This document shows positions 41,952 through 54,440 of a DNA stretch of 64,000 nucleotides, in pieces (position 1 is the stretch's first letter; every line of letters begins with the position of its first letter). The stretch covers positions 1-64,000 of the forward strand of contig CAICTM010000078.1 in the NCBI GenBank assembly GCA_903772945.1, given 5' to 3'. This stretch comes from Seminavis robusta (Eukaryota; Bacillariophyta; Bacillariophyceae; Naviculales; Naviculaceae). Under the pieces are notes generated by a model. That model was not told the origin of the DNA. It worked only from the letters and a program-made list of their open reading frames with translations, and searched no databases. Both the position numbers and the translations under genes were made by a program.

Positions 41952-43235
41952 GGCAATACTGCAGTTCTAACGGAACCGGCGGACAAAGTTATTTGTGATG
42001 GTCATGCCGAGGTCCTTCAGCAAGGAAAATTCCAACCTGGTGTACAGTGGCGGAACCGTTAGACGTGGAGTTGAACAGGCCCGCGTTTGGAGGATGCTCG
42101 ATGACTTCTTTCGCAGCTCGCGCAGGTGATGGAATCGAATCGTGAGCAACCAAAACAAAAGCAATCCTGATCGTTCCCATGCAAGATACTAGCTAGCCAG
42201 TAGGAGGGTTTGGTTCCTTGTCAAGGAGCTAAGTTTCTGCCAGGTCAAGGCTGATCTATCTAGTCGCTAGTAAAGCTAGCCAGCTAGTTAGATACATTGC
42301 AGATGGAAAGACAAGGGGATCGCTTGAGATGGTTTTGTTTGGATAGCAATAGATGTACCAATCCTTTCGGCACTGTTCTTGGTGATCCTTCCGTCCCGAT
42401 CAGAGAAAGCAGGGCAATGGGTGGGGGAGTCACTACCGGTAGGGCTTCTATGAGGTACCGGTAGTGCGCCGAAAGCAAGAAGAGATCTAGAAAGAAAATT
42501 GCACCACTTCTAAAGTCAAAGATATATCATCTACATATTGCCACACGTAGCCAAAGCGTTCCTCAAGTAGTCCACTACTGTACTATTTACACGTGTAGAT
42601 ACTGATCAAACAGCCAAAAGCAAGCAAACCAGCCAGCTGCTGGTCTGTTTTGTTGCTGGGTACCGGTAACGCACCAATGGTATCCAGGCTTCCAGCAGAG
42701 AATGCAGTGACTGCTATCACTCAACTTGGAGATAAGATACACTACAAGGATAGCAACAACATCCATTCATTGCTACTCTCTAGCTAGAGCCAGATACCGG
42801 TAGTGATGTGTATGACATTGTATGTAGACTAGCTAGCAAAAGGGCATCCAAGTCAAGTCTCGAGAGTTTAGTCAAGCAAGCCGTGCTCGTGGGCTCGCGT
42901 GAGCCCAAGCGTGACACACTCCCCAGCAGCATGCAACCACACCATGATGAGAGGGCAATCCAAAAGGAAAATTCGTCTTGCTGTAGATCTACGTAGGTTT
43001 AGTACTGAGAGTCGAAGGGCTGACTTCGAGCTCGCCTCTTACGCTGTTTTTGTGTGGTGGGTTCTTGGGAACGGGGCAAGGAATCCGCAAAAAGGGGTTG
43101 GCCGTGTTATTTGTTGCCTTGCTATCTTTTTGCATGTTTAGTGCCAGTCAGGTCAGTCACCATCCTCAATAACATCCTATCCTACTGTATCCATTAGATC
43201 TCTTATTGGTGGCGACGGCGGAATAGGATACCTAC
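41952..43235. other. Divergent intergenic region rich in TACCGGTA
   Basis: About 1.3 kb between two divergently transcribed genes. Four TACCGGTA palindromes lie at 42434, 42456, 42661 and 42795, together with CTAGCTAGCC-like motifs (42188, 42275). No supportable gene. Confidence 0.5.
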
Positions 43236-46200
43236 ATGACAACACACAACTCGGGCCTTCCCGAGGGAGGTGCCTACCAAGGCAATCAACAGCAGCAGCA
43301 GCAACAGCAGCAGCAAGCGGCGTCGAGAGCCACTAGCTCCAGTGGGGGCAGCAGTAGCGGATCGCGTGGCTTCAGTACCGAAGCCTATCAACAACAACAC
43401 GCCCAAGCATCCAGGACAGCCGCTTTATCTCATCAAGCTGCTTTGGGAGTTCATCCAGCGGCGGCGTCACTAGCAGCAGCAAACCCTTTGACTGCCGCAG
43501 GATACAGTAGTTCGGCAGCGGCTGCTCATTTGGCTACTCAAAGTGGTTCTTCTGTCGTGCTCCCAGGCAGTTCTGGAATGCCTCGCATGGATATGAGACA
43601 ACAGCAGCAACATCAGCAGCAACAACAACGCTCGGCTGCAGCTAGGTATCACCCTGGCCCTGTATCTATGCAATCTACTGCCATTTCGGCTGCTGTAGCT
43701 GTTCTGACGGGAGCTGCTGGGAATGATCGAGTGTCCCACGAACGCCCTCATCACCAATCACTCGCCGTTCAAGTTCAGAGAGACACTACTCGACAACATC
43801 AGCATCAACAGCAACAGCAACATGCTGCTGTGGCTGCAGCCGCCAGTGCTTTGAGACAACAGCAACATCAGCAACACAATCTCGGTCTACCGGTACATCA
43901 TCAGGCACCCTCTCATCTTCCTGCACATCATCACCCTCCACCACACGCCTCTAGACCAGCAGCACATGCTGCTTTCGCTATGCACAACAGACAGCAACAA
44001 GTCACAGCTGCTACTATAGCACAGCAGCAACAACAACAGCAACACACTCTACAAACTGCACATCCACATTATGTTCACCATCGAAGGCATCACCATCCAC
44101 ATCACGCCCAGAATCATCATCACCCTCATCACACGACAAGTCACATACCGCAACAACAGCAACAACAAGTGCAACGGGTCAGAGATCATCAAGCAGCAGC
44201 GTCTAGGAGAGCTCAGGTAGTAGCTGCAGCACAAGCAGCTGCTGCACAACAAACAGCACGGAGTGCTCAAGTAGCAACGTCCTTAGCTAATCATCAGCGA
44301 AGACATCATCCATCGCAAGTAGTGCACAGTCATGCCCCAGCACATGTTCATCCTAAGGACGTAGCAGCGTCCAGACCCTTGCCGGCAGGTCAACCACCAC
44401 CACAACAACAACAACCACACGCTCATCCTGCTGCTGCTCATGCACCCAGAAGTCTACCTCCAGCAGAACCGGCACAACCATATCCACCACCACCCGTGGC
44501 AGCTGATCTCGTCGATCAGTTTGATGATCCACATCCTCCTCCACGACAACATCCACCGGCGCCGACGAATCATCGAACGGCGCAGGAGGAGCGAATTGTA
44601 CAGCAGAGGAGTGTACTTGTTGACAGATACGCTCCTTTTATTGCTGCATCAGATAAGTCACTAGGGGATGCTCGGAAAAGGCTACAAAAGGCCCATGAGC
44701 AAGTACAACTGCTAAGGGCGGCCTTCACCAAGCAGGTTTATGGGAAATACAGGGTATGCTTAAGACCGCCACAGACGTCGGAAGAAACGCTCACAGCCAT
44801 CAAGGCAGATCCGGTCGCGGCGGCGCGGCGGTTAGAACAAGAGATTCGACAACTCAAACAAGAAAAAGAATACGAAAAGAAGGAGGCGACATCCGTCAAT
44901 GCCGAAATGTCCAAACTGGATTCCGCCGTGATCCAATCTATTGGTGCGGACAATGCCGATCAAATTATGTACATCAGTGCCGGGCTGTCTCTTGTCATTC
45001 TGCCAGAAGAAAAGGACGTCGACCCCAAGATTCTGGCAGAGTACGAAGACAGGGGTCCAGTCCAATTAGGGACGGATCAACGGGTGAAAAATATCAGTCA
45101 AGCGGCAGCTTCGGCGGGGCAGATTATTGTAGAACGAACACGCAAGGCAGTGGGAGTTAGGGAGCTCCTCCTTCAACGGAGGTCCTTGTTGTCCAATCAA
45201 GAGCACAGTAGTATGCTCGTCGGGGTAACTGAGGAACCACCACTTGATCCTCGGATCATGGAGATAATCGTATCAAAGACAAAACCAGTGTCATCTACAG
45301 TCGCTGACAGCAAGAGCGCTCCGAATGTCGAAAGCAAAACCGTTGAGCCAGACCAACCGGCTGTCGCGGCAAAAGCCGCTGTTGCTGTCACAGTGCCGGT
45401 CCCAAAAACTGTGCCGACACCACCAAAAACTGAAGCTAGTGTGCCACCCTCTGGGCCGACAGAGCCACAATCCACGGTGGCTCCGGTATCTGCGCCATCT
45501 GATGTGGCAAAGGTCCCACAGAAGAAAATGGGCTCTACCAAAATTTCAGCAGTTAGCCTGCAGCAGCAGCTATCTGCTGCCAAGTTTGGTAGAGGCGGTG
45601 CTGGAATTTCAGTCAACATCTCCTTGAGTCTCAATCCTACCGCTGACGAGCTCAGCCTCGATCCCGACAAATCAATTCGCGCCTCGACTGCTGCCTTGCT
45701 ATCCCGAGGGGCAAGCACCGCGCAAGGAACGAACAAAGCTTCGCCCCAACAGCGCCTCAAACATCCGCATCCAGAGTCGAGCGGAGGGAAGCAACGAGCT
45801 TCCAGCGCAACCTCTGCTAAGAAAGAGCTTGCAAGTCTGACACACGCAGTTGCACACCCCCAAAGCAGCCAACATCAGCATTCTTACTTGAGCCTAGCGT
45901 TACCGCCCCTGCCAACAACTCTCGAACGTCGTGAGAAAAAGCCACTGCCGTGCGTGGAGCATAGGTGCACCGCCAGAGCCAAAAAGGCAATTCAGTCGGT
46001 TCTTGGTCACCTGGATAATGCACCTGGATCTGGCCCTGTGACCAAGATTGGCGCGCTTTATAGAATCCAACAGTCCCGATCGAAAGATGCCGAGAACGAG
46101 ACCACACCAGGAGAAAGGCTGATTGACCCGTCACTGGCATTCTCTGTGCTCCAAGCTATAGGGCTTGTAACTGAAAACGGGAAGAAAGATGCGCCGGACA

Positions 46201-49200
46201 CACCGCCTTCAGTTTTGCTAGACAAGAAGGCAACAATAGTTCTGGGAGGGGATAAGCGCAAGTTGTCGTCTTTGACTACTTTGAATTCTTCGTGGAGTCG
46301 CATTGGCTTTGCTAAGCGACCGAGACTGTCGGATGCCTTCAAGAGCGATAAGGATGCCAAGGAAAGCACCGTGAAGAGGGAGCCAGTGATGAGATCTCCG
46401 AGTGTTGAAAATATTCGTGGGGGTGGCGAATTGATGTCTGACGCCAATAATGACGACCCAAATGGGGCTTCCGAATCTGATTCAAGAAAAGGAAATCATC
46501 GTAGCGGCAACGCTGCTTACAACAACCATGTATCTGCCAACAACATTTCCCAGGGAGTTCGACAAGCACAACCTCGATGGGAAGATCCCTCGCGGCAGTC
46601 GTTGGCTGTCATCAATTCTCAATTTGTAGCGGGAAACCAGTCGATTGTCGGTGGAAATCATGGGCACGTTGCTGTGGCAGCACCAGTAGCGCAGCTTCAC
46701 CAAGCACATCAGGCCCCAGCCAATAATGATGCATATCACCAGGCTTCCAATTTTAACGCGATGCAGCTGGCACATCAACTGAGGCAGCACGCCTCGAATC
46801 ATTCGAATCAGAATCACAACATGGCAGCAATGCAGTCTCGTCAACAAGGACAAGGGGATCTCCAGCAGGTTCCAAATTATTTCACTGGGATGCACCCGTC
46901 GGCGGCTTGGTCGTCGATGGGTAACTCAGCAGCAGCCATGGCTGCGGCACAATCGTCTTTGGCTGCCATGGGATTGTCGGTTCCAATGGGTGTGTATGAT
47001 ACTGCTCAAGATCGAGCAGCTCGAGCTATTCTCGTAAGAGAGCAACAGAACGTAGCAGCTGCGCATGCTGTGGCAGCACACCAGCAATCGATGGCGAATT
47101 CTGCCTTTGTTGGTGGTGCTGCAAACCCAGGGTTTGCTCCCACTCCATCGTCAGTTGCAAATGCTTCGACCCTCTTGAATTCCTCATCTTATCGTGTCGG
47201 AGCTCAAGGAAATTCACTTCAAGCACCTGTATTACCACAGCAAACGCGAAATGACATCTTGGCAGCGGCGTCAATGATGGCCCAACGTGACAATGGTTAC
47301 AGACGCGCAGGGGCGGATGCACCGGGGAATTCGATCATGCAAGCGCAATTGAATGCAAGTACAGCCCCTGCTCCCGCTCCACAGAAGCGGAAGGCGGATA
47401 GCCCTGTTGTAGAGACCGCACCGCCTGCTCCTTCTCAGACCTCGGAAAACAAAGCGTCGTTGCCATCCGCTGCCAAAAAGCCCAGGCCAAACGACACCAA
47501 CGATACGGGGGTTGCTGTGTCGCTTGAATCAAAAGTTGCTGCTCAGCCAGCCAAAAGCACCAAAAGCGCGACCACCTCTGAACCGAACTCGGTGGTACAT
47601 GCAAACGTATCACAATCGCTCCAGCCTTCTGCGGCCCCTCCTGCCAAGACTCTGCCTTTGAAGAGTCAGGAGTCACAACCGGCGATGCCCAGAGGGGGAG
47701 CTCCGTCAACAGCAACAGCAGCCCCCTCGAAGGAAGCTCAACCCAGCGTAGCGTCTGCAAACAATTCCGTGAAAGTGGCTCCACCAGCCAGCTCAGTACA
47801 GGCAGTACCATCCCAGCCTTCTCTCAAAGCACCAACGACCCAATCGGTGGGGATTGCTGCGACGAATGCTGCATCCGGTCAGACCCCAGTGGTTCAGTCG
47901 AAGGTACTTCCTAGCCAAAGTGTAGCGAGGCCATCATCGACGAATGTTGCTCCAAACGCAATTGCGCAAACTCCGAAGGTAATAGTGCCCCAGCAAGCGA
48001 AGCCGCCTGAAAGGAAGAACCATGTAGCGTCCGTTGGCACAAAAGGAGGTCTGCAAATCGCTCCGACTGCAGCGCCGACCTCGCTCTCATCAGAATACAA
48101 GTCCCTGGTGCAGGCAGGGAAAGCACACGAAGCAATTGCTGCAGCGGCCTCGGAAGGGGCGAAAGTGTTCCCGACGAGGTCTGCCGGCATTGTTGAGTTC
48201 TTAGTTTCGGCCGGCACCTCCGTACCCATTCCCAAAGCAGTTGTCGCGTCATCTTTGAAAGACCGCCTTATCATTCCTGGATTTAAGAACCTGGCCACTG
48301 GCGCTGGGTTTGTTGTCCCGCGGGAGGTGAGCGAGCTTGTCCTGCAGAATCGATTTCCCGAATTCCTCGGCTGGCCCAGTCCAGGTCTCACCCTTTTTCT
48401 ATTGCAATTCAGGCCGTTATTGCTGTGATCCTTGTATGGCTTTGGAAGAACCACGAAGCAGACTTCCAGCGAGCTTTCACTAAGAGTGGTCGCATCGATG
48501 TCGATCCGACTTGCAAATGGCTCGTTCACGCAGCAACCGATGCTAGCGTTCGAGCCTTGAAGCATTTCATTTCGGAATCCGTAAATCAACAGGCGGAGCC
48601 GGTGAACTCAGCAACAGACACCCTCTTGGAAGGATTTTCTGACAGTTCCATACCATCCGATGCGGCCGCTGTTCTTGTTGTCAGTAGGACCTTGACCGCG
48701 GATACCAGCATAGTTGTCGACACGGTAAGCTTGCCTGCCCATCGGTCGTTGCGAATGCCCACCTCAACTCGGCTCTGACTGGATGCGTTTCGTCCTCTGC
48801 TCTCTGTAGGATTATGCTTTGTCTCAGTTCCACGCGTTGACTCGATTTCTCGACGACTGTCGTCTGTCTGCCCTGCATTCTCGATCGCAAGAGCGAGTGC
48901 TCTTGGCTTCCTTGATATCCCTCAAATCGACGATGTCCGAGTCCTTTGCACATGCGTATGTCAGCTCCATGGTTCGTGCTGGGGATGCACTCGGCCACGA
49001 GGAACTGGCAGAAATAGTTAGCGACGAAGAAATGAAACTGTCGTCGATGTTGCCATATGACATCTTGCGAGACCAGCAAGGAAATTGGGAGGATCCATGT
49101 AGGCCAGCCGAGGGGTACAGCCCAAATCTTACAGGGGATGTGTTGACGAAAGTTGCCCATGCACGTGCCATGATCCAGAAGTCTTTGAGACGGTTGCAAG

Positions 49201-49961
49201 ATCGCCACAACATCAAGGGTGGCACCCCAACCTTCGGAGCGTATATCGACCCACTCAGTGGACAAGGTCAATCGACCGCACCTGGATCTGCAGCATCCAC
49301 AGCCAGTAGCAAGGCGGTGAATGGCACCAGCACTCCCAAAACTTGGAGCAGGCGAAAAGGTGCAACCATGTTCGTTGCCGAGGGTCCCGTCCCAAATGGC
49401 ACTGGGTCAGCACAAGCCACAAACTGGTCCCTGTACGACCCGAAGCATTATTCCGCCCCTCTTTTGTGGAATTGCGATGCCGCTGAGAACACTCCTTATG
49501 GAAGCACAACGCAACTGAAACGCAGCGGATCAATGCAAGGAGCAAATCTCAAGAAGAAAGGTCCTTCAGCCACAGATGCCGAGGGGCAAATAGTCCCCAA
49601 GGAAATCTCACTTGGACGGACAACTCATGGAATTGACTGGCACACCATTGCTGACTATTTTGACCATGTCAAGCTCCCTGGTTCTGGTGGTGGTTCCGCC
49701 CCACAAGCTCCTGCCCCAGTGGATTCAGCGACACCAGCTCCGAACCTCAAGACAATCGTTTCTCCTTTCTGCCGAGTCCTCGAACATTCACCTGTCGCGA
49801 GTGATGATGAGTCTGATACCGAAGAAGATCTGAGCGATGAATCCGTTCTGGCTCGTCACCAGATAGTTCTTGATGGAATGAAGGAGAAGCTTACAGCCTT
49901 CATGGAAGCCCGCAAGCGACAGCAGGAACGGAAGAAAAATAGACAGAAGAGTAATTCATAA
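43236..49961 (+). CDS. Very large Gln/Ala/His/Pro-rich protein, three exons, unknown function
   Basis: Exons 43236-48326, 48413-48724 and 48810-49961 with introns of 86 and 85 nt (GTGAGC...TTCAG, GTAAGC...TGTAG), all phase 0; product 2184 aa. The first 450 residues are low-complexity: polyglutamine blocks mixed with His, Ala and Pro. A coiled-coil region follows near residues 465-560 (ARKRLQKAHEQVQLLRAAF, then RRLEQEIRQLKQEKEYEKKE). The middle is Ser/Pro/Val-rich with KRPR-type nuclear signals. The more ordered C-terminal third begins around exon 2 (VIAVILVWLWKNHEADFQRA) and continues with helical sequence, then IDWHTIADYFDHVKLPG, an acidic Ser stretch and a basic coiled end. Composition suggests a nuclear, transcription-related scaffold; no domain is recognised, so function is unknown. 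Confidence 0.8.
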
Positions 49962-52074
49962 TGCCGTAATATAGCGCAAGAATATAGACCTTTCATGTTC
50001 TCGTCCAAAGACGTTGTCTCTTTGCTCACTGTTGTTGTCCTAGAATTGAAGATGGAAGGAACAGCATTGAAATGTTAGAAAAACGAAAGCACGCAACAGC
50101 ACGGCCAAGTACCGTCGCCGTCGTCAAAGGTTCTCTCACCACGGAAAAGCCAAATACCACGCAAGCGCATGGTCCAACTTGGGCCAATGAAGAACAAATA
50201 CCAAAAGAAGCAGAAATTTGACTTCAAAAGCATCCAGTCCAGTGCAGCAAAATTACGATCGCCACCCATGGTACCATCGGTTGGGGCTGTACAGTGGCAG
50301 CATCCCATCGGATGCAGCAGAAGTGGAAAAGAGAAGGCTTTGCCAAAGGCACAAAACATCCTGGTCCACACAAGCCAAATCAGAGTCAACTGTCTTGAAT
50401 TCGAGACAACATACACAAATGAAGGGCTGTCGGTGCCAAATAGAGGCCATTCAACACCATGGGTATCAACGAAATCAGCAACGAGAAAATATCGTCGATT
50501 CATTCAGTCGCACCTTAACCGGAAAAACTCGGGCACAGGACGAATCTGCCCCCATCATCAGCCCAATTATCTCCTTGCTCGTTGATAAAATCAAGTCAAT
50601 TTGTTTGCCACCAGCAGACCAATCTCCACCAGCTGTAATGCTCCTTGACAGCAAGAGAGCAGCCGATTACGACGAGAAAGAAGAACACAGGAAGGAGCGC
50701 TTTGTTCACCATCACGGGACAAGTCTGGGTCGACTAACGACTCTAAGTCCTCTGTACTGTTAACGTCAGTCACGTCGTGGTGCCGTCCGGGACTGTTTGA
50801 TGGCACAACAAAAGCCTACGAGCTGCTTGAACAGCAAGCGCTACAAGCTAGAAGCAAGACAGAATACATGTAGATGGCTTCTGGACGACTGCACACCGGT
50901 ACCGGTAATTACTATCTGATTGATAACCAATACTATCCTACACTCTAAGTCCAGCTCAAACGCAGAGGGGAGACAGCTAATGTATGCATATCTCCGTCTC
51001 TCAAAGGGGGGTACCGGTGGTAGGATCTGCCACGGGCATTCACCAGAGCACTTCGAAAGCTTCTGCTTAAAAAGAACTTCCACGCCTCCAGTAGCCACGA
51101 TCATAGACGCAATGGTCCTTCAGGTCGTCCCCCCAACCTTCTCGGCAGCTTCCATGGCAATGAACTCACCAAGCCAACATCCCACCTTCCCTGTGCTTGG
51201 TAGGGTATACTGCACTGGGTTCTATGGGAATCTGCCAGTTTGGAAGAGCTCAGGTTCAGCCTCCGGCACTTGCCATTCATTTCCAAACGCATCAGCATCT
51301 GTCATGACGGTTCCATTGCTTCCTCGACAATGCTGTGGTTCTTGGTTTGCTTCTCTAGCTAGAATTCGACAGCCAAGAGTCCCAGCACTGGATGTAACAG
51401 CTTCAGGACACAAAGCAAATGGCAAGCTTCCTACAAGGCAAAGCATCGACGTGTGCTTGCTAGTGTATTTTAAGTTCAATAACTGTGTTTAGTTATCAGG
51501 GCCTTCCTGGATCTATATAAAGAGCATGCGTCTCGCTCGTTTGCCCGCACGAGGACAATGAATAGAGATGCTTGTAATAAAGCAATCTCCTTCTCCATCT
51601 TTTGCCTTTGAGGTCTTGGACGTGGAGCGTAGCATTGCCTCACTCAAAGAGGAGCCAAGGAGCCAAAGTCCAACTTTGCACTCAGGAAAAGCCAGCAACA
51701 GCTGCCATACACCCAATGGCAATTTCAATTCCGTAATCTATGTGACACCGCATTGGCGTTCTGTCCTTAATTAATTTGAGCCCGCCACCGCACCTCGGCT
51801 TTCGTCTAACAATGCTGGCATCGGATCGGATGGCCGTTTCGGATGGCGGCACCTTTCGCGGTAAAACCGTGTTGACTCCATCACCAACGTTGATAGCAAG
51901 CACATCAACATGTGGAAGAGAGAAAGCAAAAGACCTCCTTTTCCTTTTCGTTTCCACTCATCACCACTAATACTAGCTAGTAGCAACCTTTGTCTTTCTG
52001 TTAACATCCTCTGAGAAATCGAAAGTCGAAAGCTAAGTTTTGCCGTTGTGGTTGTTATCTAATCTATCGATACC
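49962..52074. other. Intergenic region with open frames of doubtful value
   Basis: About 2.1 kb. An open frame at 50218-50763 (plus, no ATG start, 181 codons) and another at 50169-50585 overlap with no recognised features. On the minus strand 51222-51479 contains a protein-like stretch (DADAFGNEWQVPEAEPELF) without a start or neighbours in frame, perhaps a relic. A TATA-like ATCTATATAAAG is at about 51511-51522. TACCGGTA occurs at 50900-50907. Confidence 0.4.
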
Positions 52075-53916
52075 ATGTCAGAGCCTGCCAACAATGGTGA
52101 CCCGCCTCCACCCAAGAGTCCGCCCAAGGGAGGTATCCCCCATCCATCATCATCGAGTAGACCGAATAACAACATTCCCACCAGCAAGTCTTCACCACGG
52201 AGCCATGGCAACCCTCCACGAGCTCCGTTGGTATCCACTCCTGCCCGTGACCCGGTGGCGATGGTAGCCAAGCGAATGCAGCATTTGCAACTCCACGGCA
52301 GTACGTCACAGTTGTCTCCCTTGCCCAGCAGCATCCTCTCGGCAAGTTCGCCTATGCGAACCACGGTGACTCCTGGCAGGCATCATCAGTATGATCTGAC
52401 CCCCGTCATGAAGAACACGTCCGAGCTACCAGGTGCTGCTGGCGGAGTAGACTTGGATCTGGAGCTGGACTTTGATCTGGACAAACTGGTAGATGCTAGG
52501 TGTAATGGTACTGCCAACAATAACATCAGCATGGTCTCCCCGGATGCTGGGGCTGCTGCAGGTGAGGGGCTGCACGGAGAACACTTGACCTTGCCAGATG
52601 ATCTATTCAAGGGAGGAAACGTGTTTGCGAATCGACCGGGGCATTTGCCGCCATTAGCCAAGAGAGGTATTCTACCGGTCAACCAGAGGCGTGGGTCCAC
52701 TGGAGGTGTCCCTCACTGCCATGGAGATTGGAGAGCTAGTCATACACATCAAAAAGAAACCATTCCCTCGGCTCTATCCAGCAACGACCCCCCTCCTCCT
52801 TGTACCAGTGTGATTCGAGCGCCCGAGTTGGCCTTCTTTCCGGAAGTTGAAGACCCCATCCCGTTTCCTCCGTCATCTGGCAAATCCAACACCTTTACGT
52901 CCATGAAACAGTACGAGAAACAGCTCCAGCACACTTGTACCGAACAGGAACCGCCCATGTCCGGACTTCGACCCTATCAGCCGTCGAGACAGGACCGCGG
53001 CATTGTGGATATTCCCCAAGAAGCACTCGACAGTATCTTTACGGCGCGACGAACGAACAGCGGTGATGGTCCCGAACTGGGCATTGATGGGACCTTCTCA
53101 TCGACTGGTCCTACGGCAACGACGTACTCGGAGGATGCGGACGAGTGTCCTGGTCAAATGTCTCTGTTTGCTGCCATTCCCCTTGAAGATCGACAGTGGT
53201 CCATTCCTTCCATTCGCATGGCCAATCGATTGGGCGGTAGTATTGCCTCGTGTACTACTTACACGGATGAAGAGGATGAATCGCTGTTGCACTACAGGGA
53301 TGATGCCAGCCTCAGTAGCATGGGGTCCTATACCAATGTCTTGACTCTTGGAGGAGGTGACGACATTCAAGGTGCGGCCTTTGTGGTGACAGTGACTCCC
53401 GACAAGCAGCAGCAGCAGCAGCTATGTTCCTTTGATAGCAACGAGCAACCGCAGCTCCCCTTTGCTACTAATCCTCCCGATGCTAGAGCCTTTGCGGCAC
53501 GTGGACAAGAGTTTTTACAAGAGACCGAAGCTTTCAGTGAGGACACGGAAGATGATATTCGTGAGGACACGGTAGATGTCATTCAACCGCCTCGACACAC
53601 GGAATCACGGTATCATCAAGAAAGGAGACGCCAAAAACGAAAGGAGCAACGTAACAGACAAGCCTACGAATGGCTCCGACAAGTCAAGGCTGGAGATGAT
53701 GACGTGGCAGAAGCAGCCAGTTCCAAGTTCTTGCGCAGCAACGCTGCATCCATCTTTGCTGCTCCTCATGCGTCCCCTCTTGTGCTGGGAGGAGGTAGGC
53801 CCATGAAACGTCTTTCATCGGCAGCTGTGGAAACCGGCGCGTTTGCATTCTTGGCACACCAAGACAGTATGGAAGATCACGCAGAAAGCTTCCACAATAT
53901 CCTTGCTACCAGTTAG
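52075..53916 (+). CDS. Low-complexity Pro/Ser/Asp-rich protein, unknown function
   Basis: Single exon, 613 aa from ATG 52075. The first 120 residues are Pro/Ser/Asn-rich and basic; an acidic alternation LDLELDFDLDKLVDAR lies near residue 125. The central part is Ser/Thr/Pro-rich with many possible phosphorylation sites and a short polyglutamine run (near residue 443). A basic helical stretch (RYHQERRRQKRKEQRNRQAY) at about 515-535 is followed by EWLRQVKAG, which looks like a short ordered motif, and the tail ends SFHNILATS. No signal peptide or membrane segment. Similar proteins of mostly disordered composition are common in diatoms; I do not recognise a family. Confidence 0.7.
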   Translation: MSEPANNGDPPPPKSPPKGGIPHPSSSSRPNNNIPTSKSSPRSHGNPPRAPLVSTPARDPVAMVAKRMQHLQLHGSTSQLSPLPSSILSASSPMRTTVTPGRHHQYDLTPVMKNTSELPGAAGGVDLDLELDFDLDKLVDARCNGTANNNISMVSPDAGAAAGEGLHGEHLTLPDDLFKGGNVFANRPGHLPPLAKRGILPVNQRRGSTGGVPHCHGDWRASHTHQKETIPSALSSNDPPPPCTSVIRAPELAFFPEVEDPIPFPPSSGKSNTFTSMKQYEKQLQHTCTEQEPPMSGLRPYQPSRQDRGIVDIPQEALDSIFTARRTNSGDGPELGIDGTFSSTGPTATTYSEDADECPGQMSLFAAIPLEDRQWSIPSIRMANRLGGSIASCTTYTDEEDESLLHYRDDASLSSMGSYTNVLTLGGGDDIQGAAFVVTVTPDKQQQQQLCSFDSNEQPQLPFATNPPDARAFAARGQEFLQETEAFSEDTEDDIREDTVDVIQPPRHTESRYHQERRRQKRKEQRNRQAYEWLRQVKAGDDDVAEAASSKFLRSNAASIFAAPHASPLVLGGGRPMKRLSSAAVETGAFAFLAHQDSMEDHAESFHNILATS

Positions 53917-54440
53917 TTAAGCAAGTGGGTGGAACAGGAAAGGCCAAGTTGCCTGGATCGATCGTTCCTCAGGATTGCCAAGGAGGACACGTATGTTGCT
54001 GTGGGTAGAGGGCAAATATATGTATGTATGTGTGCAGGCTTGCTAGGTCTCTTATTATATGATTTTACACTAAGAACTCCCTACTAGCTAGCTAGAAATA
54101 GGATTAGAAAGGATGTAAAAGAAGCTCCTTTGATGCGATCGACCGCAAGGTTCATGTAGGTTGGGGTCAGTGCGCGTTCTTTTTGTTCCAGTACATTTGA
54201 TACTGAGGCAAAATCCTGCCACCACCCAGCCACAACAGCCAACCAACGCCTCATGAAAGGCGAAGCCGCGAAGCCGAGGCCCCATGAAAGACGAAGACAA
54301 TACTGCAGCTGATAGTTAACCAAGATTGGCACACACCAGTCTATAGGCTCTTGAGGGTACGTAGGCAAAGAGCTACGTATTGAATTACATCAGCAGTAGT
54401 GGAGTCAGCAGAGTTTTGTGATCGATCAGAATCGAATCTG
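53917..54440. other. Intergenic region
   Basis: About 520 bases with TATGTATGTATGTG near 54021 and CTAGCTAGCTAG near 54085. No gene supported; the frame of the next gene is open from 54399 but its first suitable ATG is at 54441. Confidence 0.5.

Noticed and set aside
50075-50763. Overlapping open frames of 142-181 codons on both strands
   Set aside because: None has both an ATG and protein-like conservation; overlapping frames of similar length suggest chance or a decayed gene.
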